From Aromatoleum evansii (GTDB taxonomy: Bacteria; Pseudomonadota; Gammaproteobacteria; Burkholderiales; Rhodocyclaceae), in contig NZ_WTVK01000056.1 of assembly GCF_012910805.1 (NCBI RefSeq), positions 1 through 35,550 of the forward strand: 35,550 nt of DNA, written 5' to 3'. The position numbers and the translations under genes were made by a program. A model generated the notes under the pieces. The model saw only the letters and a list, made by a program, of their open reading frames with translations, was not told the origin of the DNA and did not search any database. Of this stretch, positions 25,360-33,444 are shown in pieces. Numbering within the stretch: the stretch's first letter is position 1; every line of letters starts with the position of its first letter.

Positions 25360-25595
25360 CTCGGATCGCCCTCGCTGGTGGTCCCCGCCCGAAAAGACGG
25401 GCCGCTACGCATTCGCCATCGGTGGAGGCCCCGCGGAGCCTCATCCGGCGAGGATACCCCTGGAGCAGGCTGCACGCCAACGGCTGCCTCGTGCTGCGGG
25501 CGTGACGAGGCGCACGCAGCGGGCGTGATCTAAAGTTAAGTCACCGAACGGCGTGTCCAATCATGGTCGACGGTCGGCGCTTCGAGGAGACAGCG
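25360..25595. other. Divergent intergenic region, ovoA / SDR
   Basis: About 236 nt without a gene. It holds several short stems (GCCCG/CGGGC near 25397; GAGGC/GCCTC near 25423; GCCTCGT 25486-25492 with ACGAGGC 25505-25511) but no T-tracts and no promoter I could assign with confidence. Confidence 0.5.
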
Positions 25596-26327
25596 ATGGA
25601 ACAGCGGAAACTTGCACTGATCGTCGGCGCGGGGCCGGGGCTCGGACGCTCGCTCGCGCGCCGTTTCGGCGCGGCGGAAATGAATGTGGCGCTTGCTGGC
25701 CGCAACCTCGATCGGCTGGAGAACCTCAGCGTCGAATGCGCGGGGATCGGCCGCGGCGCGCATGCCTACCGCTGCGATGCGGCGCGCGAGGAAGACGTAC
25801 AGGCGCTGTTCCGCGCCGTGCGCGCCGACTACGGGTGCCCCGATGTCGTTGTCTACAACGCGGGGGCTTTCGTCGCGCGCGGCATCGTCGAGACCAGCGC
25901 CGAAGAGTTCGAACGCTGCTGGCGCGTCGGCTGCCTGGGCGGCTTCCTCGTCGGTCGCGAGGCGGCCCGGGCGCTGCTCGAACGCATCGAACAGGGCGGT
26001 CCCGGCGGGACCATCCTGTTCACCGGGGCCACGGCGAGCCTGCGCGGGAGCGCGGGTTTCCACAACCTTGCGGTCGGCAAGTTCGGCCTGCGCGCACTTG
26101 CGCAGAGCATGGCGCGCGAACTTCAGCCCAAGGGTATCCACGTGGCGCACGTGGTGATCGACGGCCGGATCCGGCCGACGGCCGTCGTCGAGCATACCGA
26201 CACCCACGACGACGACGCGCTGCTTGCCCCCGACGCGATCGCCGAGGCGTATTTCCAGCTGTATCGGCAGCCGCGTAGCGGGTGGACGCAGGAACTGGAC
26301 CTGCGCCCATGGGTGGAGCGGTTCTGA
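25596..26327 (+). CDS. SDR-family oxidoreductase lacking the catalytic Tyr
   Basis: 243-residue short-chain dehydrogenase/reductase fold. Residues 11-17 (GAGPGLG) are the dinucleotide-binding loop, with NAG present in VVYNAGAFV. The Lys of YxxxK is found in FHNLAVGKFGLRALAQ, but the position four residues before it is Leu, so the usual proton-donating Tyr is absent; Ser is also not in the standard context. A recognisable SDR subgroup with similar 'KFALRALAQSMARE...HVAHVVIDG' sequences shares this. Activity is therefore uncertain. The ATG at 25596 has GAGGAG upstream; an ATG at 25563 is in frame but has no good site. Monocistronic, divergent from ovoA. Confidence 0.88.
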   Translation: MEQRKLALIVGAGPGLGRSLARRFGAAEMNVALAGRNLDRLENLSVECAGIGRGAHAYRCDAAREEDVQALFRAVRADYGCPDVVVYNAGAFVARGIVETSAEEFERCWRVGCLGGFLVGREAARALLERIEQGGPGGTILFTGATASLRGSAGFHNLAVGKFGLRALAQSMARELQPKGIHVAHVVIDGRIRPTAVVEHTDTHDDDALLAPDAIAEAYFQLYRQPRSGWTQELDLRPWVERF

Positions 26328-26330
26328 GGG

Positions 26331-27437
26331 TCAGGCGACGGTTTCGCTGTCGAGCGTCGGGTAGTCCGTATAGCCTTCGGCTCCGCCGCCGTAGAAGCGG
26401 TCCGTGCGCGGCGGGGTGAGCGGGGCGTTCTCGCGCAGGCGGCGGACAAGGTCGGGGTTGCTGATGAAGGCCTTGCCGAATGCGACGAGATCCGCCTTGC
26501 CCTCGGCCACCGCCTGCATGGCCAATTCGCGCGTGTAGCCGTTGTTGACCATCCACGCGCCGGCAAAGCGGCTGCGCAGCGCGTTGAAGTCGAACGGACG
26601 GGCGAGGTCCGCGGGTTCGCGCTTGCCACCGGTTTCGCCCTCGATGACGTGGATGTAGGCGAGCCCCAGCGGCGCGAGCCGTTCGACGACATGGTTGTAG
26701 AGCGCTTGGGGATCGCTGTCGCGCGGGGTGCCATTGCCGCTGGTCAGGGGGCTGAGACGGATGCCCGTGCGGCCGGCACCGATCTCGCCGCACACGGCGT
26801 CCATAACCTCCAGCAGGAGGCGCGCGCGGTTCTCGATGCTGCCGCCGTAAGGGCCGTTGCGATCGTTCACGCTGTCGCGCAGGAACTGTTCGAGCAGGTA
26901 GTTGTTGGCCGCATGGACTTCGACACCGTCGAATCCGGCCTCCATCGCGAGACGGGCTGCGCGCCGGTAGTCGGCGACGATGCCCGGAAGTTCGTCGTCC
27001 CGCAGGGCACGCGGCGTGGAGACGGGAACGAAGCCGTCGCGGGTGAAAGTCTTGGCCCCGCTTGCGGGGCGGTCGGTGCTCGATACCGGCGCAGCGCCCT
27101 CGGGCAGCAGCGAGGTGTGCGAGATGCGACCGACGTGCCACAGTTGGATCACGATGCGTCCGCCGGCGGCATGCACGGCATCGGTGACCTTGCGCCATCC
27201 TGCGACCTGTTCGGCGCTGTGGATGCCCGGGGTGTCGAGATAGCCGTGAGCCATCGGATTGATCGGACTGGCCTCGGTGACGATGAGGCCGGCGCTGGCC
27301 CGCTGGCGGTAGTACTCGACGGTGAGCGGGCCGGGCACGTTGCCGGGGAGGGCGCGGTTGCGCGTCAGCGGCGCCATCACGATGCGGTTGGACAGGTCGA
27401 TGTCGCCGATGCGAACGGCGTCGAACAGGCTTTTCAT
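26331..27437 (-). CDS. Old Yellow Enzyme (NemA-like alkene reductase)
   Basis: 368-residue FMN-dependent flavin oxidoreductase that reduces activated C=C bonds and related electrophiles with NAD(P)H. It has NRIVMAPLTRNRA at the N-terminus, QLWHVGRISH, the substrate-binding His-Asn pair in VEVHAANNYLLEQFL, and the phosphate-binding ADLVAFGKAFISNPDLV. It ends at the C-terminal YGGGAEGYTDYPT block typical of the NemA/XenB-like class. The ATG at 27437 has AGGAG upstream. No NemR-like repressor gene adjoins it, but a 14-bp perfect palindrome lies about 120 nt upstream. It is convergent with the SDR gene, 3 nt apart. Confidence 0.92.
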   Translation of the reverse strand: MKSLFDAVRIGDIDLSNRIVMAPLTRNRALPGNVPGPLTVEYYRQRASAGLIVTEASPINPMAHGYLDTPGIHSAEQVAGWRKVTDAVHAAGGRIVIQLWHVGRISHTSLLPEGAAPVSSTDRPASGAKTFTRDGFVPVSTPRALRDDELPGIVADYRRAARLAMEAGFDGVEVHAANNYLLEQFLRDSVNDRNGPYGGSIENRARLLLEVMDAVCGEIGAGRTGIRLSPLTSGNGTPRDSDPQALYNHVVERLAPLGLAYIHVIEGETGGKREPADLARPFDFNALRSRFAGAWMVNNGYTRELAMQAVAEGKADLVAFGKAFISNPDLVRRLRENAPLTPPRTDRFYGGGAEGYTDYPTLDSETVA

Positions 27438-27559
27438 GCGGGGGCTCCTGGGCGTGGGTCGCCGCTCGATCCGACTGGCATCAGCGGCGCGATGACCGAT
27501 TCCATGACTTTAGCAATGCCTGAACAAGTTGAAAATCCGACGATTGCGTGACAATCAGT

Positions 27560-27573
27560 TTTCCGATCGGAAA
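27560..27573. promoter_or_regulatory. 14-bp perfect palindrome upstream of the OYE gene
   Basis: TTTCCGATCGGAAA is fully self-complementary and lies 123 nt upstream of the OYE start. Candidate operator for a dimeric repressor; the regulator is unknown. Confidence 0.5.
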
Positions 27574-27721
27574 CGATGGCGCGCAGCAGGGGATTCCCCC
27601 GCGCGGGGGCGTCTCCGGAAGGCGGACGGACTACTGCGCCAGCGCGCCATCACCGCGCCTTGCAACTTGTCCGGCGGTGTGTGAAGATTCGCCCCTTGTC
27701 ATCTTCTGGCGGCGTTGTAAC

Positions 27722-27748
27722 TGCATGTTTTGTAATGAAAAACATGCA
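27722..27748. promoter_or_regulatory. Perfect 10-bp inverted repeat before the chorismatase
   Basis: TGCATGTTTT (27722-27731) and AAAACATGCA (27739-27748) flank GTAATGA. AT-rich dyad about 177 nt upstream of the chorismatase start in otherwise GC-rich DNA; a likely operator for the pigment operon, or less likely a hairpin. Confidence 0.5.
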
Positions 27749-27924
27749 AGATTGCGAGGTTTCCGGAATGCCCGGAATCTCGTCCTTTCCCGTGCGGGGA
27801 GATCTTCTTCGCCGCTTGCGATCCTCTCCCGTCCTGCGCCCGGGGCGAGCGCCGATTCGCACGGGGCTTCCGACTGCCGTCGTTCATTCCGGGAATCCAT
27901 TGCCCCTGTGCAGGAAAGCTTGAT

Positions 27925-28974
27925 GTGCTGATGAGTCTGGTTCGCGGTTTGTCCCTGGCATACATGCCGATGTCGTCCGTCCGGGAATGCGCGCCGCAGT
28001 GGTGGGATGAGGTGCTCGGTGTCGCGATCCTTGGCGAGGGGGATGCGGGCTGCGTGCCGTCCGGAGTTCCGCTCGCCCGGGTCGCGACCCCCGTGCTGGC
28101 CGGACCGCGCTCCGTGTGCGAGGTGTGGCGTGCCGGCAGGCCGACAAGGGCAGGCGTGCACGGACGGGTGCGTTATCGCTGCACGGAGAGCATGCTGTTC
28201 GGGGCCATCGCGCTGGACGAGGGCGAGATGCCTGTGGACGCGGACGGCGTTTCTGCACTGCAGCGGGCCACCCGCGCAGCGTACCGGGAGGTGTTCGATC
28301 TGCTCGACGAGGCGGGTTATCCCGCGCTCTTCCGTGCCTGGAACTACTTTCCGGCGATCAATGCCGTGATCGACGGCAGCGAACGCTACTGGCAGTTCAA
28401 CGCCGGCCGCCAGGACGCCTTCGGGGCCGGCGGCCGCAGCACGATAGGCAGCGTGCCCGCTGCGTGTGCGCTCGGTTCGGCGTCGGGGCCATTCACGCTG
28501 TACTTCATCGCGCTGCGAGATGCGCCGCAGGCGATCGAGAATCCGCGCCAGGTGTGCGCGTATCATTACCCCCGGCAGTACGGTCCGCGCAGCCCGACCT
28601 TCGCGCGCGCGAGCCTCGCGCCGTCGCTGACATCGCCGACGCTGTTCGTATCGGGCACGGCAAGCATCGTCGGGCACGAAACCCTGCATCGGGGCGACGT
28701 CGTCGCGCAGACGGCCGAGTCCTTCCGCAACATCGAGGCGGTCCTCGGCGAGGCGCGGCGGGCAGCTCCGGCAGGCATCGCGCTCGCTCCGGGGGATCTC
28801 GCGTACAAGGTCTATGTGCGCCACGCGGGCGACCTCGACGCCGTGCGGAGATGTGTTCGCGAGCATCTCGGCGATGCGGTGCCGGTGGTGTACGTGCAGG
28901 CGGACGTGTGTCGCGAGGACCTGCTGGTGGAAGTCGAGGCCTCGGGCGGACATGCGATGGAGGATTGGCGATGA
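27925..28974 (+). CDS. Chorismatase (FkbO/Hyg5/XanB2-like), hydroxybenzoate supply
   Basis: 349-residue protein of the chorismatase family. These enzymes remove pyruvate from chorismate to give dihydroxycyclohexadiene or hydroxybenzoate products; XanB2 makes 3- and 4-hydroxybenzoate for xanthomonadin pigment. Recognisable blocks are CTESMLFGAIAL, the LFRAWNYFPAINAVI...ERYWQFNAGR region, and the C-terminal TASIVGHETLHRGDVVAQTAE. The GTG at 27925 has AGGAAAG six nt upstream; ATG 27931 is in frame. Its stop overlaps the MipA-like start as ATGA. Together with the ketosynthase and dehydratase genes, it points to an aryl-polyene starter unit. Which hydroxybenzoate isomer forms cannot be read by eye. 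Confidence 0.82.
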   Translation: MLMSLVRGLSLAYMPMSSVRECAPQWWDEVLGVAILGEGDAGCVPSGVPLARVATPVLAGPRSVCEVWRAGRPTRAGVHGRVRYRCTESMLFGAIALDEGEMPVDADGVSALQRATRAAYREVFDLLDEAGYPALFRAWNYFPAINAVIDGSERYWQFNAGRQDAFGAGGRSTIGSVPAACALGSASGPFTLYFIALRDAPQAIENPRQVCAYHYPRQYGPRSPTFARASLAPSLTSPTLFVSGTASIVGHETLHRGDVVAQTAESFRNIEAVLGEARRAAPAGIALAPGDLAYKVYVRHAGDLDAVRRCVREHLGDAVPVVYVQADVCREDLLVEVEASGGHAMEDWR

Positions 28975-29825
28975 GGGCAGGAGCGGGGAGCCGGTGGCTG
29001 CAGCGCGGACTGCTCGCCGCGCTGCTGGCGCCCGCGTTCGCTCCGGTCGCCGCGGCGGCGGAAAAGCCCCTCTGGGAACTCGGTGCGGGACTCACCGTGC
29101 TGCAGTTTCCCGCCTACCGCGGTTCGGACGAGGATCGGTTGTTCGTGCTGCCCGTGCCCTACGTGGTTTATCGTGGCGAATTCCTGAAGGCCGACCGGCA
29201 GGGGATCCGCGGCACCTTCTTCGACAGCGACCGCGTCGAGCTGAGCCTCAGCTTGGGGGCTTCCCCACCGGTCAGCAGCGATCGCGTGAAGGCGCGCGAA
29301 GGCATGCCCGACCTGAAGCCGACCGTCGAGATCGGACCCTCGCTCGATGTGCGGCTGTGGCGTTCGGCCGACGAGCGCCTGCGCCTGCGCACGCGCCTGC
29401 CCTTGCGTGCGGGCTTCACGGCGGAAGGCGGCCCCGAATCGACGGGCTGGCAGTTCACTCCGCAGCTCAACCTGGACTGGCGTGATCCGGCCGGACTGGG
29501 CGGCTGGACGCTCGGCGTGATCGCCGGCCCGGTCTATGGAGACCGGCGGCAGCACCGCTATTTCTACACGGTCGAGGCGAGCGAGGCGACGCCGCAGCGT
29601 CCGGCCTACGACGCCCGTGGCGGCTACGGCGGCACGCAGGTGCTGGCGGCGTTGTGGAAGCGCTATCCGGGGTTGTGGGTCGGGGGTTTCGTGCGCTACG
29701 ACAGCCTCGCCGGCGCGGTGTTCGAGGACAGCCCGCTGGTGAAGCGCAAGGACTATTTCGCCGCCGGTTTCGCGCTGACCTGGGTGCTGGGCGAATCCTC
29801 GCGTCGAGTCGAAGCGGATGAGTAG
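28971..29825 (+). CDS. MipA/OmpV-family outer-membrane protein
   Basis: 284-residue outer-membrane beta-barrel type protein of the MipA/OmpV family. A signal peptide spans about residues 1-30 (LLAALLAPAFAPVAAAA, cleavage before EKP). The mature N-terminus has WELGAGLTVLQFPAYRGSDE followed by PVPYVVYRG, the family's hallmark region, and the protein ends in an aromatic-rich beta segment (FAAGFALTWVLGESSRRVE). It is translationally coupled at both ends, with an ATGA overlap with the chorismatase and an 8-nt overlap with the acyltransferase. The E. coli MipA is a murein-synthesis scaffold; here a role in pigment export or anchoring in the outer membrane is only inferred from position. Confidence 0.85.
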   Translation: MRAGAGSRWLQRGLLAALLAPAFAPVAAAAEKPLWELGAGLTVLQFPAYRGSDEDRLFVLPVPYVVYRGEFLKADRQGIRGTFFDSDRVELSLSLGASPPVSSDRVKAREGMPDLKPTVEIGPSLDVRLWRSADERLRLRTRLPLRAGFTAEGGPESTGWQFTPQLNLDWRDPAGLGGWTLGVIAGPVYGDRRQHRYFYTVEASEATPQRPAYDARGGYGGTQVLAALWKRYPGLWVGGFVRYDSLAGAVFEDSPLVKRKDYFAAGFALTWVLGESSRRVEADE

Positions 29826-30630
29826 CGGCGGCCGGACGCGGCAGGGGGCGCTGCGGCGCGTGCGCGAGTATGTGCTGCTGTACCTCGGCCTCGGTTACCT
29901 GGGAGTGATCTGCCTGCTGTGGACGCCGTTCGCTATGGTGTTCTACCCGCTGCTGCCGGCGCGCGCCGGCCGGCGCCTGGGGCGCTTCGTCATCAACCGT
30001 GGGTTCAACAGCTACATCCGCTTCCTGACCCTCATCGGCGCATGCCGATTCGACCTTGCGGCGCTCGACAAGCTGCGCGGGCAGGGGCCGCTGATCCTTG
30101 CGCCGAATCACCCGAGCCTCCTGGATGCGGTAATGGTGATCTCGCGCCTGCCCGACGTCGCCTGCATCATGAAGGCCGGGCTCATGGACAACATCTTCTT
30201 GGGCGCCGGCGCACGCCTCGCCCGTTACATCCGCAACGATTCGCCGCTGCGCATGGTGGGCTGCGCGACGAACGACCTGTCGGCGGGCAGCTTCCTGCTG
30301 GTATTCCCCGAGGGCACGCGCACGACGCGCATGCCCGTCAATCCGCTGATGAGCAGCGTAGGGCTGATCTCACGGCGCTCGGGGGTGCCGGTGCAGACGA
30401 TCTTCATCGAAACCGATTCGCCCTATCTGTGCAAGGGCTGGCCCCTTTTCCGCAAGCCGGAGATGCCCGTCGGCTACCGCGTGCGGCTCGGGCGCCGCTT
30501 CGATCCGCCTTCCAGCGTGCAGCCTTTCATGGCCGAACTCGAGCGCTATTTCGTTGCCGAACTCGAGGATGCCGTTCTGCCGCGACCGCCGGAGAGGGAC
30601 GGTGGCACAATGTCGTCGTCCACGATCTGA
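29818..30630 (+). CDS. Lysophospholipid-type acyltransferase
   Basis: 270-residue PlsC-like acyltransferase. A hydrophobic N-terminal segment (about 20-45) is followed by the catalytic HX4D motif, His98-P-S-L-L-Asp103, and the FPEGTRT motif (about 163-169) for the acyl acceptor. In aryl-polyene/xanthomonadin clusters such acyltransferases are thought to attach the polyene acid to a glycerol or sugar lipid anchor. The ATG at 29818 overlaps the preceding gene by 8 nt. The acyl donor and acceptor are not evident. It is followed, after 20 nt, by the glycosyltransferase gene. Confidence 0.9.
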   Translation: MSSGGRTRQGALRRVREYVLLYLGLGYLGVICLLWTPFAMVFYPLLPARAGRRLGRFVINRGFNSYIRFLTLIGACRFDLAALDKLRGQGPLILAPNHPSLLDAVMVISRLPDVACIMKAGLMDNIFLGAGARLARYIRNDSPLRMVGCATNDLSAGSFLLVFPEGTRTTRMPVNPLMSSVGLISRRSGVPVQTIFIETDSPYLCKGWPLFRKPEMPVGYRVRLGRRFDPPSSVQPFMAELERYFVAELEDAVLPRPPERDGGTMSSSTI

Positions 30631-30650
30631 ACCCTGTTTCGCACGCTGCC

Positions 30651-31469
30651 ATGACGCCCCATCAGGTCACACTGCCGAAATCCGCGCCGCTGCCCAGTCC
30701 GGTCGAGGCGCCCACCGCCACGCATCTGGTGCTGATCCCGAGCTACAACCCGGGGCCGAAGGTGTTCGAGACGGTGCGCGCCGCTCGGCACCAGTGGATG
30801 CCCGTATGGGTCGTCGTCGATGGCAGCACGGACGGCACCACCGACGGCTTGCGCCGCATGACCGAGGAGGATCCGGGCCTGCGCGTGATCGTCCTGCCGA
30901 AGAACTCGGGCAAGGGAGCCGCAGTGCTGCATGGCATCGAGCTGGCTGCGAAGCAGGGCTTCACGCACGTACTGACGATGGATTCGGACGGCCAGCATCC
31001 CGCGGAGCTGATCCCCGACTTCATGGCGGCGTCGGCGGCACGACCGGACACGATGGTTCTCGGCCTGCCCGTCTTCGACGCCAGCGCCCCGGCGCTGCGC
31101 GTGCGCGGTCGCAAGCTGTCGAACTGGTGGGCGAACCTCGAGACGCTGTGGATGGGGATCGGTGATTCGCTGTTCGGCTTTCGCGTGTATCCGATCGCCC
31201 CGCTGGCCAAGGTCATGCACGGCCAGCGCTGGATGCGCCGCTTCGATTTCGACCCCGAGGCCGTGGTGCGCATGGCGTGGCTGGGGGTGCGGCCGGTGAA
31301 TCTGCCGGCGCCGGTCAAGTACTTCCGCCCCGACGAAGGAGGCGTGTCCCATTTCAACTACGCGCGCGACAACCTGCTGCTGACATGGATGCACACGCGC
31401 CTGTTCTGTGGCTTCCTAGTACGCCTGCCCGTCCTGCTCGCGCGACGCTTCAGATCATCCCGCCGTTGA
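30651..31469 (+). CDS. Family-2 glycosyltransferase
   Basis: 272-residue GT-A fold, DPM/GT2-type glycosyltransferase without large membrane domains. LVLIPSYNPG opens the fold, VVDGSTDGT is the nucleotide-binding loop, and MDSDGQHP carries the DxD metal site; MGIGDSLFGFRVYP and MRRFDFDPEAVVRM follow. Likely adds a sugar to the lipid acceptor of the aryl polyene (inference from cluster homology). ATG 30651 lies 20 nt after the acyltransferase. The gene overlaps the convergent FabG gene by 20 nt. Confidence 0.9.
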   Translation: MTPHQVTLPKSAPLPSPVEAPTATHLVLIPSYNPGPKVFETVRAARHQWMPVWVVVDGSTDGTTDGLRRMTEEDPGLRVIVLPKNSGKGAAVLHGIELAAKQGFTHVLTMDSDGQHPAELIPDFMAASAARPDTMVLGLPVFDASAPALRVRGRKLSNWWANLETLWMGIGDSLFGFRVYPIAPLAKVMHGQRWMRRFDFDPEAVVRMAWLGVRPVNLPAPVKYFRPDEGGVSHFNYARDNLLLTWMHTRLFCGFLVRLPVLLARRFRSSRR

Positions 31470-32169
31470 TCGAGATCACCTGGCCGGTGATGTAGGCGGC
31501 CTGGGTCGAGGCAAGGAAGCCGACCAGGTCGGCGACCTCTTCCGGCTTGCCGGCGCGCTTCATCGGCACGATGCGCGCGATCGCATCCGCGTCGAAGGCG
31601 TCTTCGCTCATCGCCGTGTCAATGATGCCGGGCGCGACGACGTTCACCGTGACCCCCCGGCTCGCGAGTTCCTGTGCGAGCGATTTGCTGGCCGAATGCA
31701 GGGCGCCCTTGGCGGCCGCGTAGTTGGCCTGGCCGCGATTGCCGGTGATCGCCGCCACCGAAGAGATCGTGATGATGCGCCCCCAGCGCGTGCGGAGCAT
31801 CGGCATCGTGAGCGGCTGGGTGACGTTGAAGAAGCCGTTCAGCGACACGTCGATGACGCGCTGCCACTGGTCGGCGCGCATGCCGGGGAAGACGGCGTCG
31901 TCGTGGATGCCGGCGTTATTGACGAGGATCTGCAGCGGGCCGTCAGCACCGATCGCGTCGAGTGCGGCCGCCGTGGCGGCGGCGTCGGTGACGTCGAACG
32001 CGACGGCCTCGGCGCTGCCACCCGCGCTGCGGATTTCGTCGGCGAGGGCCTCGGCCTTGTCGGCATTGCGGTTCGCATGGATGAAGACGTGGTGGCCGTC
32101 GCCGGCGAGACGGCGGCAGATCGCCGCGCCGATGCCGCCGCTTCCGCCGGTGACGAGTGCGCGTTTCAA
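31450..32169 (-). CDS. fabG: 3-oxoacyl-ACP reductase (FabG-like)
   Basis: 239-residue SDR ketoreductase. TGGSGGIG (7-14) is the cofactor loop, NNAG is at 84-87, and the catalytic residues Ser137 (TISSVAA), Tyr150 and Lys154 (YAAAK) are all present; the C-terminal ITGQVISINGGM is typical of FabG. The TTG start at 32169 has GGGAG seven nt upstream and overlaps the dehydratase stop as TTGA. Expected to reduce beta-keto intermediates in polyene assembly; it is not the housekeeping FabG by context. Confidence 0.9.
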   Translation of the reverse strand: MKRALVTGGSGGIGAAICRRLAGDGHHVFIHANRNADKAEALADEIRSAGGSAEAVAFDVTDAAATAAALDAIGADGPLQILVNNAGIHDDAVFPGMRADQWQRVIDVSLNGFFNVTQPLTMPMLRTRWGRIITISSVAAITGNRGQANYAAAKGALHSASKSLAQELASRGVTVNVVAPGIIDTAMSEDAFDADAIARIVPMKRAGKPEEVADLVGFLASTQAAYITGQVISINGGMI

Positions 32170-32642
32170 GATGGGCTCCCGCTGGGGCCGGCGCCCAGGG
32201 CGCCCGCGTCGAGGATCACCGCGGCACGGCCGGAAACGAGCACGTGGCCGTCCGCAGCGACGGTGAAGGAGTAGAGGATCTGGTTGTCGTTGCCGGTGAT
32301 GCGCTCGGCACCGATGTAGAGGTCTGATGTCACCGTATCCAGCCGTTCGACCGCGATCTCCACCCCGCGCACGCTCGCGAGGTAACCCGCGCGCGGGGCA
32401 TCCCCGGCGTTGGCGACCAGGGCGCCATGCACCGCCATCGCCTGCGCGGCATACTCGATGGCGCTCGTCGCAGGCAGGCCGTCAGCATCGCGCAGCGGGT
32501 TGTCGGCGTCGCGGTGACTGGTCGCCCGGCAACGGATCGCGTCGGCATCCCATGCTTCGACGCTGGCGAGCAGACACATCCTGCCGTGGTGCGGAATGCG
32601 TGCGGCGATGCCGTCGTGGTCGAGGGTGGTTGGCAGGGTCAT
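32166..32642 (-). CDS. Hotdog 3-hydroxyacyl-ACP dehydratase (aryl-polyene type)
   Basis: 158-residue hotdog-fold protein. ARIPHHGRMCLL near the N-terminus, HRDADNPLR (likely catalytic His about position 43) and the hotdog helix SAIEYAAQAMAVHG match the dehydratases of aryl-polyene clusters (ApeI/ApeP type) rather than FabZ. Would dehydrate 3-hydroxyacyl-ACP to trans-enoyl-ACP, leaving the conjugated double bonds. The ATG at 32642 overlaps the chain-length-factor stop as ATGA, and its own stop overlaps the FabG start, so four genes are translated in a coupled series. Confidence 0.82.
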   Translation of the reverse strand: MTLPTTLDHDGIAARIPHHGRMCLLASVEAWDADAIRCRATSHRDADNPLRDADGLPATSAIEYAAQAMAVHGALVANAGDAPRAGYLASVRGVEIAVERLDTVTSDLYIGAERITGNDNQILYSFTVAADGHVLVSGRAAVILDAGALGAGPSGSPS

Positions 32643-33436
32643 GCCGTGTAGTCCACCGCGAGGCGGGCGTGGGCGAGGTAGTCGAGCACGACACGGCCGC
32701 TGCGGCTTGCCGCGATCGCCTCGAGCAGCGGAAGGCTGCGTGCGGCGGGAATCGAGCACCGCAAGGCGTCGAGGGCCGGGTCGGCGAGCGTGTCGGGCGG
32801 GGCGTCGGTGAGCTTGGCGGCGAGGCGTCCGCAGCTGTTCGCTTCCCGCTCGGGGGTCAGCAGCAGGGCGACGCCGAAGGCATCCGGGATGGGGCGGGCC
32901 GCCCGCAGCGGCTCCGGGTAGTCTGCGTCGTAGGCGAGCAGCAGGCAGGGCTGGCCGTCGAACCGGACCTGGGCGAGCGCTTCAAGGAGGCCCGCGCCGA
33001 AGCTGCCGTCATAGGCGCACAGTACGGCCGAGGGGGCGGTCGCGCCGGTGGCGATGCCCCAGTAGCCGGCGGCGGCGTTATGCACGGAATTGTGAAAACG
33101 CGTCGGCGAGATCTGGCGGTCGTCGGATGCGAGGGTTTCGCAGATCTGGTGGCAATTGACCCCGTCGCCCCCGGAGGACGAGAACACCGTTGCAAGCCCG
33201 GACGGATCCATACCGGCCGCTGTCGTCGCCTGCAGGCCGATACCGAGCGCGAGCTTCACGACCCGCACGGCACGCCGGCGTTCGGCCGGCGGCAGTTGCT
33301 CGGGGGCGTTGAGTACGGTCTTTTCGGGGCTCCACGCGGCGTCGCCCGCGAGGATCGCGGCGCAGGCCGGCCAGTCGGCCATGCCCGGCCCGATCAGGCC
33401 GATGCTGCGGATCCAGGCCGCGGGCGGATTCGTCAT
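32639..33436 (-). CDS. Ketosynthase-like chain-length factor
   Basis: 265-residue protein with a KS N-terminal-like fold but only about two thirds the size of a ketosynthase. It has FSSSGGDGVNCHQICETLA and FHNSVHNAAAGYWGIATGA, blocks seen in aryl-polyene 'beta-ketoacyl synthase-like' partners (ApeC type). Aligned by eye with the neighbouring KS from the shared Pro (position 135 here, 154 there), the nucleophile Cys falls on Asp143. So it is probably a non-catalytic partner of the KS. Start: ATG 33436 (GAGG upstream) was chosen; ATG 33448 in frame overlaps the KS stop as ATGA and could also be used. Confidence 0.82.
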   Translation of the reverse strand: MTNPPAAWIRSIGLIGPGMADWPACAAILAGDAAWSPEKTVLNAPEQLPPAERRRAVRVVKLALGIGLQATTAAGMDPSGLATVFSSSGGDGVNCHQICETLASDDRQISPTRFHNSVHNAAAGYWGIATGATAPSAVLCAYDGSFGAGLLEALAQVRFDGQPCLLLAYDADYPEPLRAARPIPDAFGVALLLTPEREANSCGRLAAKLTDAPPDTLADPALDALRCSIPAARSLPLLEAIAASRSGRVVLDYLAHARLAVDYTA

Positions 33437-33444
33437 GGTGGGCC

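Larger units (their letters stand above)
27438..27924. other. Divergent regulatory gap, OYE / chorismatase
   Basis: About 490 nt without a credible gene. One open frame covers 27548-27931, but its composition and lack of a ribosome-binding site look like noise. It holds a GATTG/CAATC dyad near 27542-27556, the 14-bp palindrome at 27560-27573, and the AT-rich hairpin at 27722-27748; the latter two are annotated separately. The rise in A+T around the hairpin suggests the promoter of the chorismatase operon lies here. Confidence 0.55.

Noticed and set aside
27548-27931. 127-codon open frame before the chorismatase
   Set aside because: No ribosome-binding site, no family features, odd composition, and it covers both palindromes; more likely regulatory DNA.
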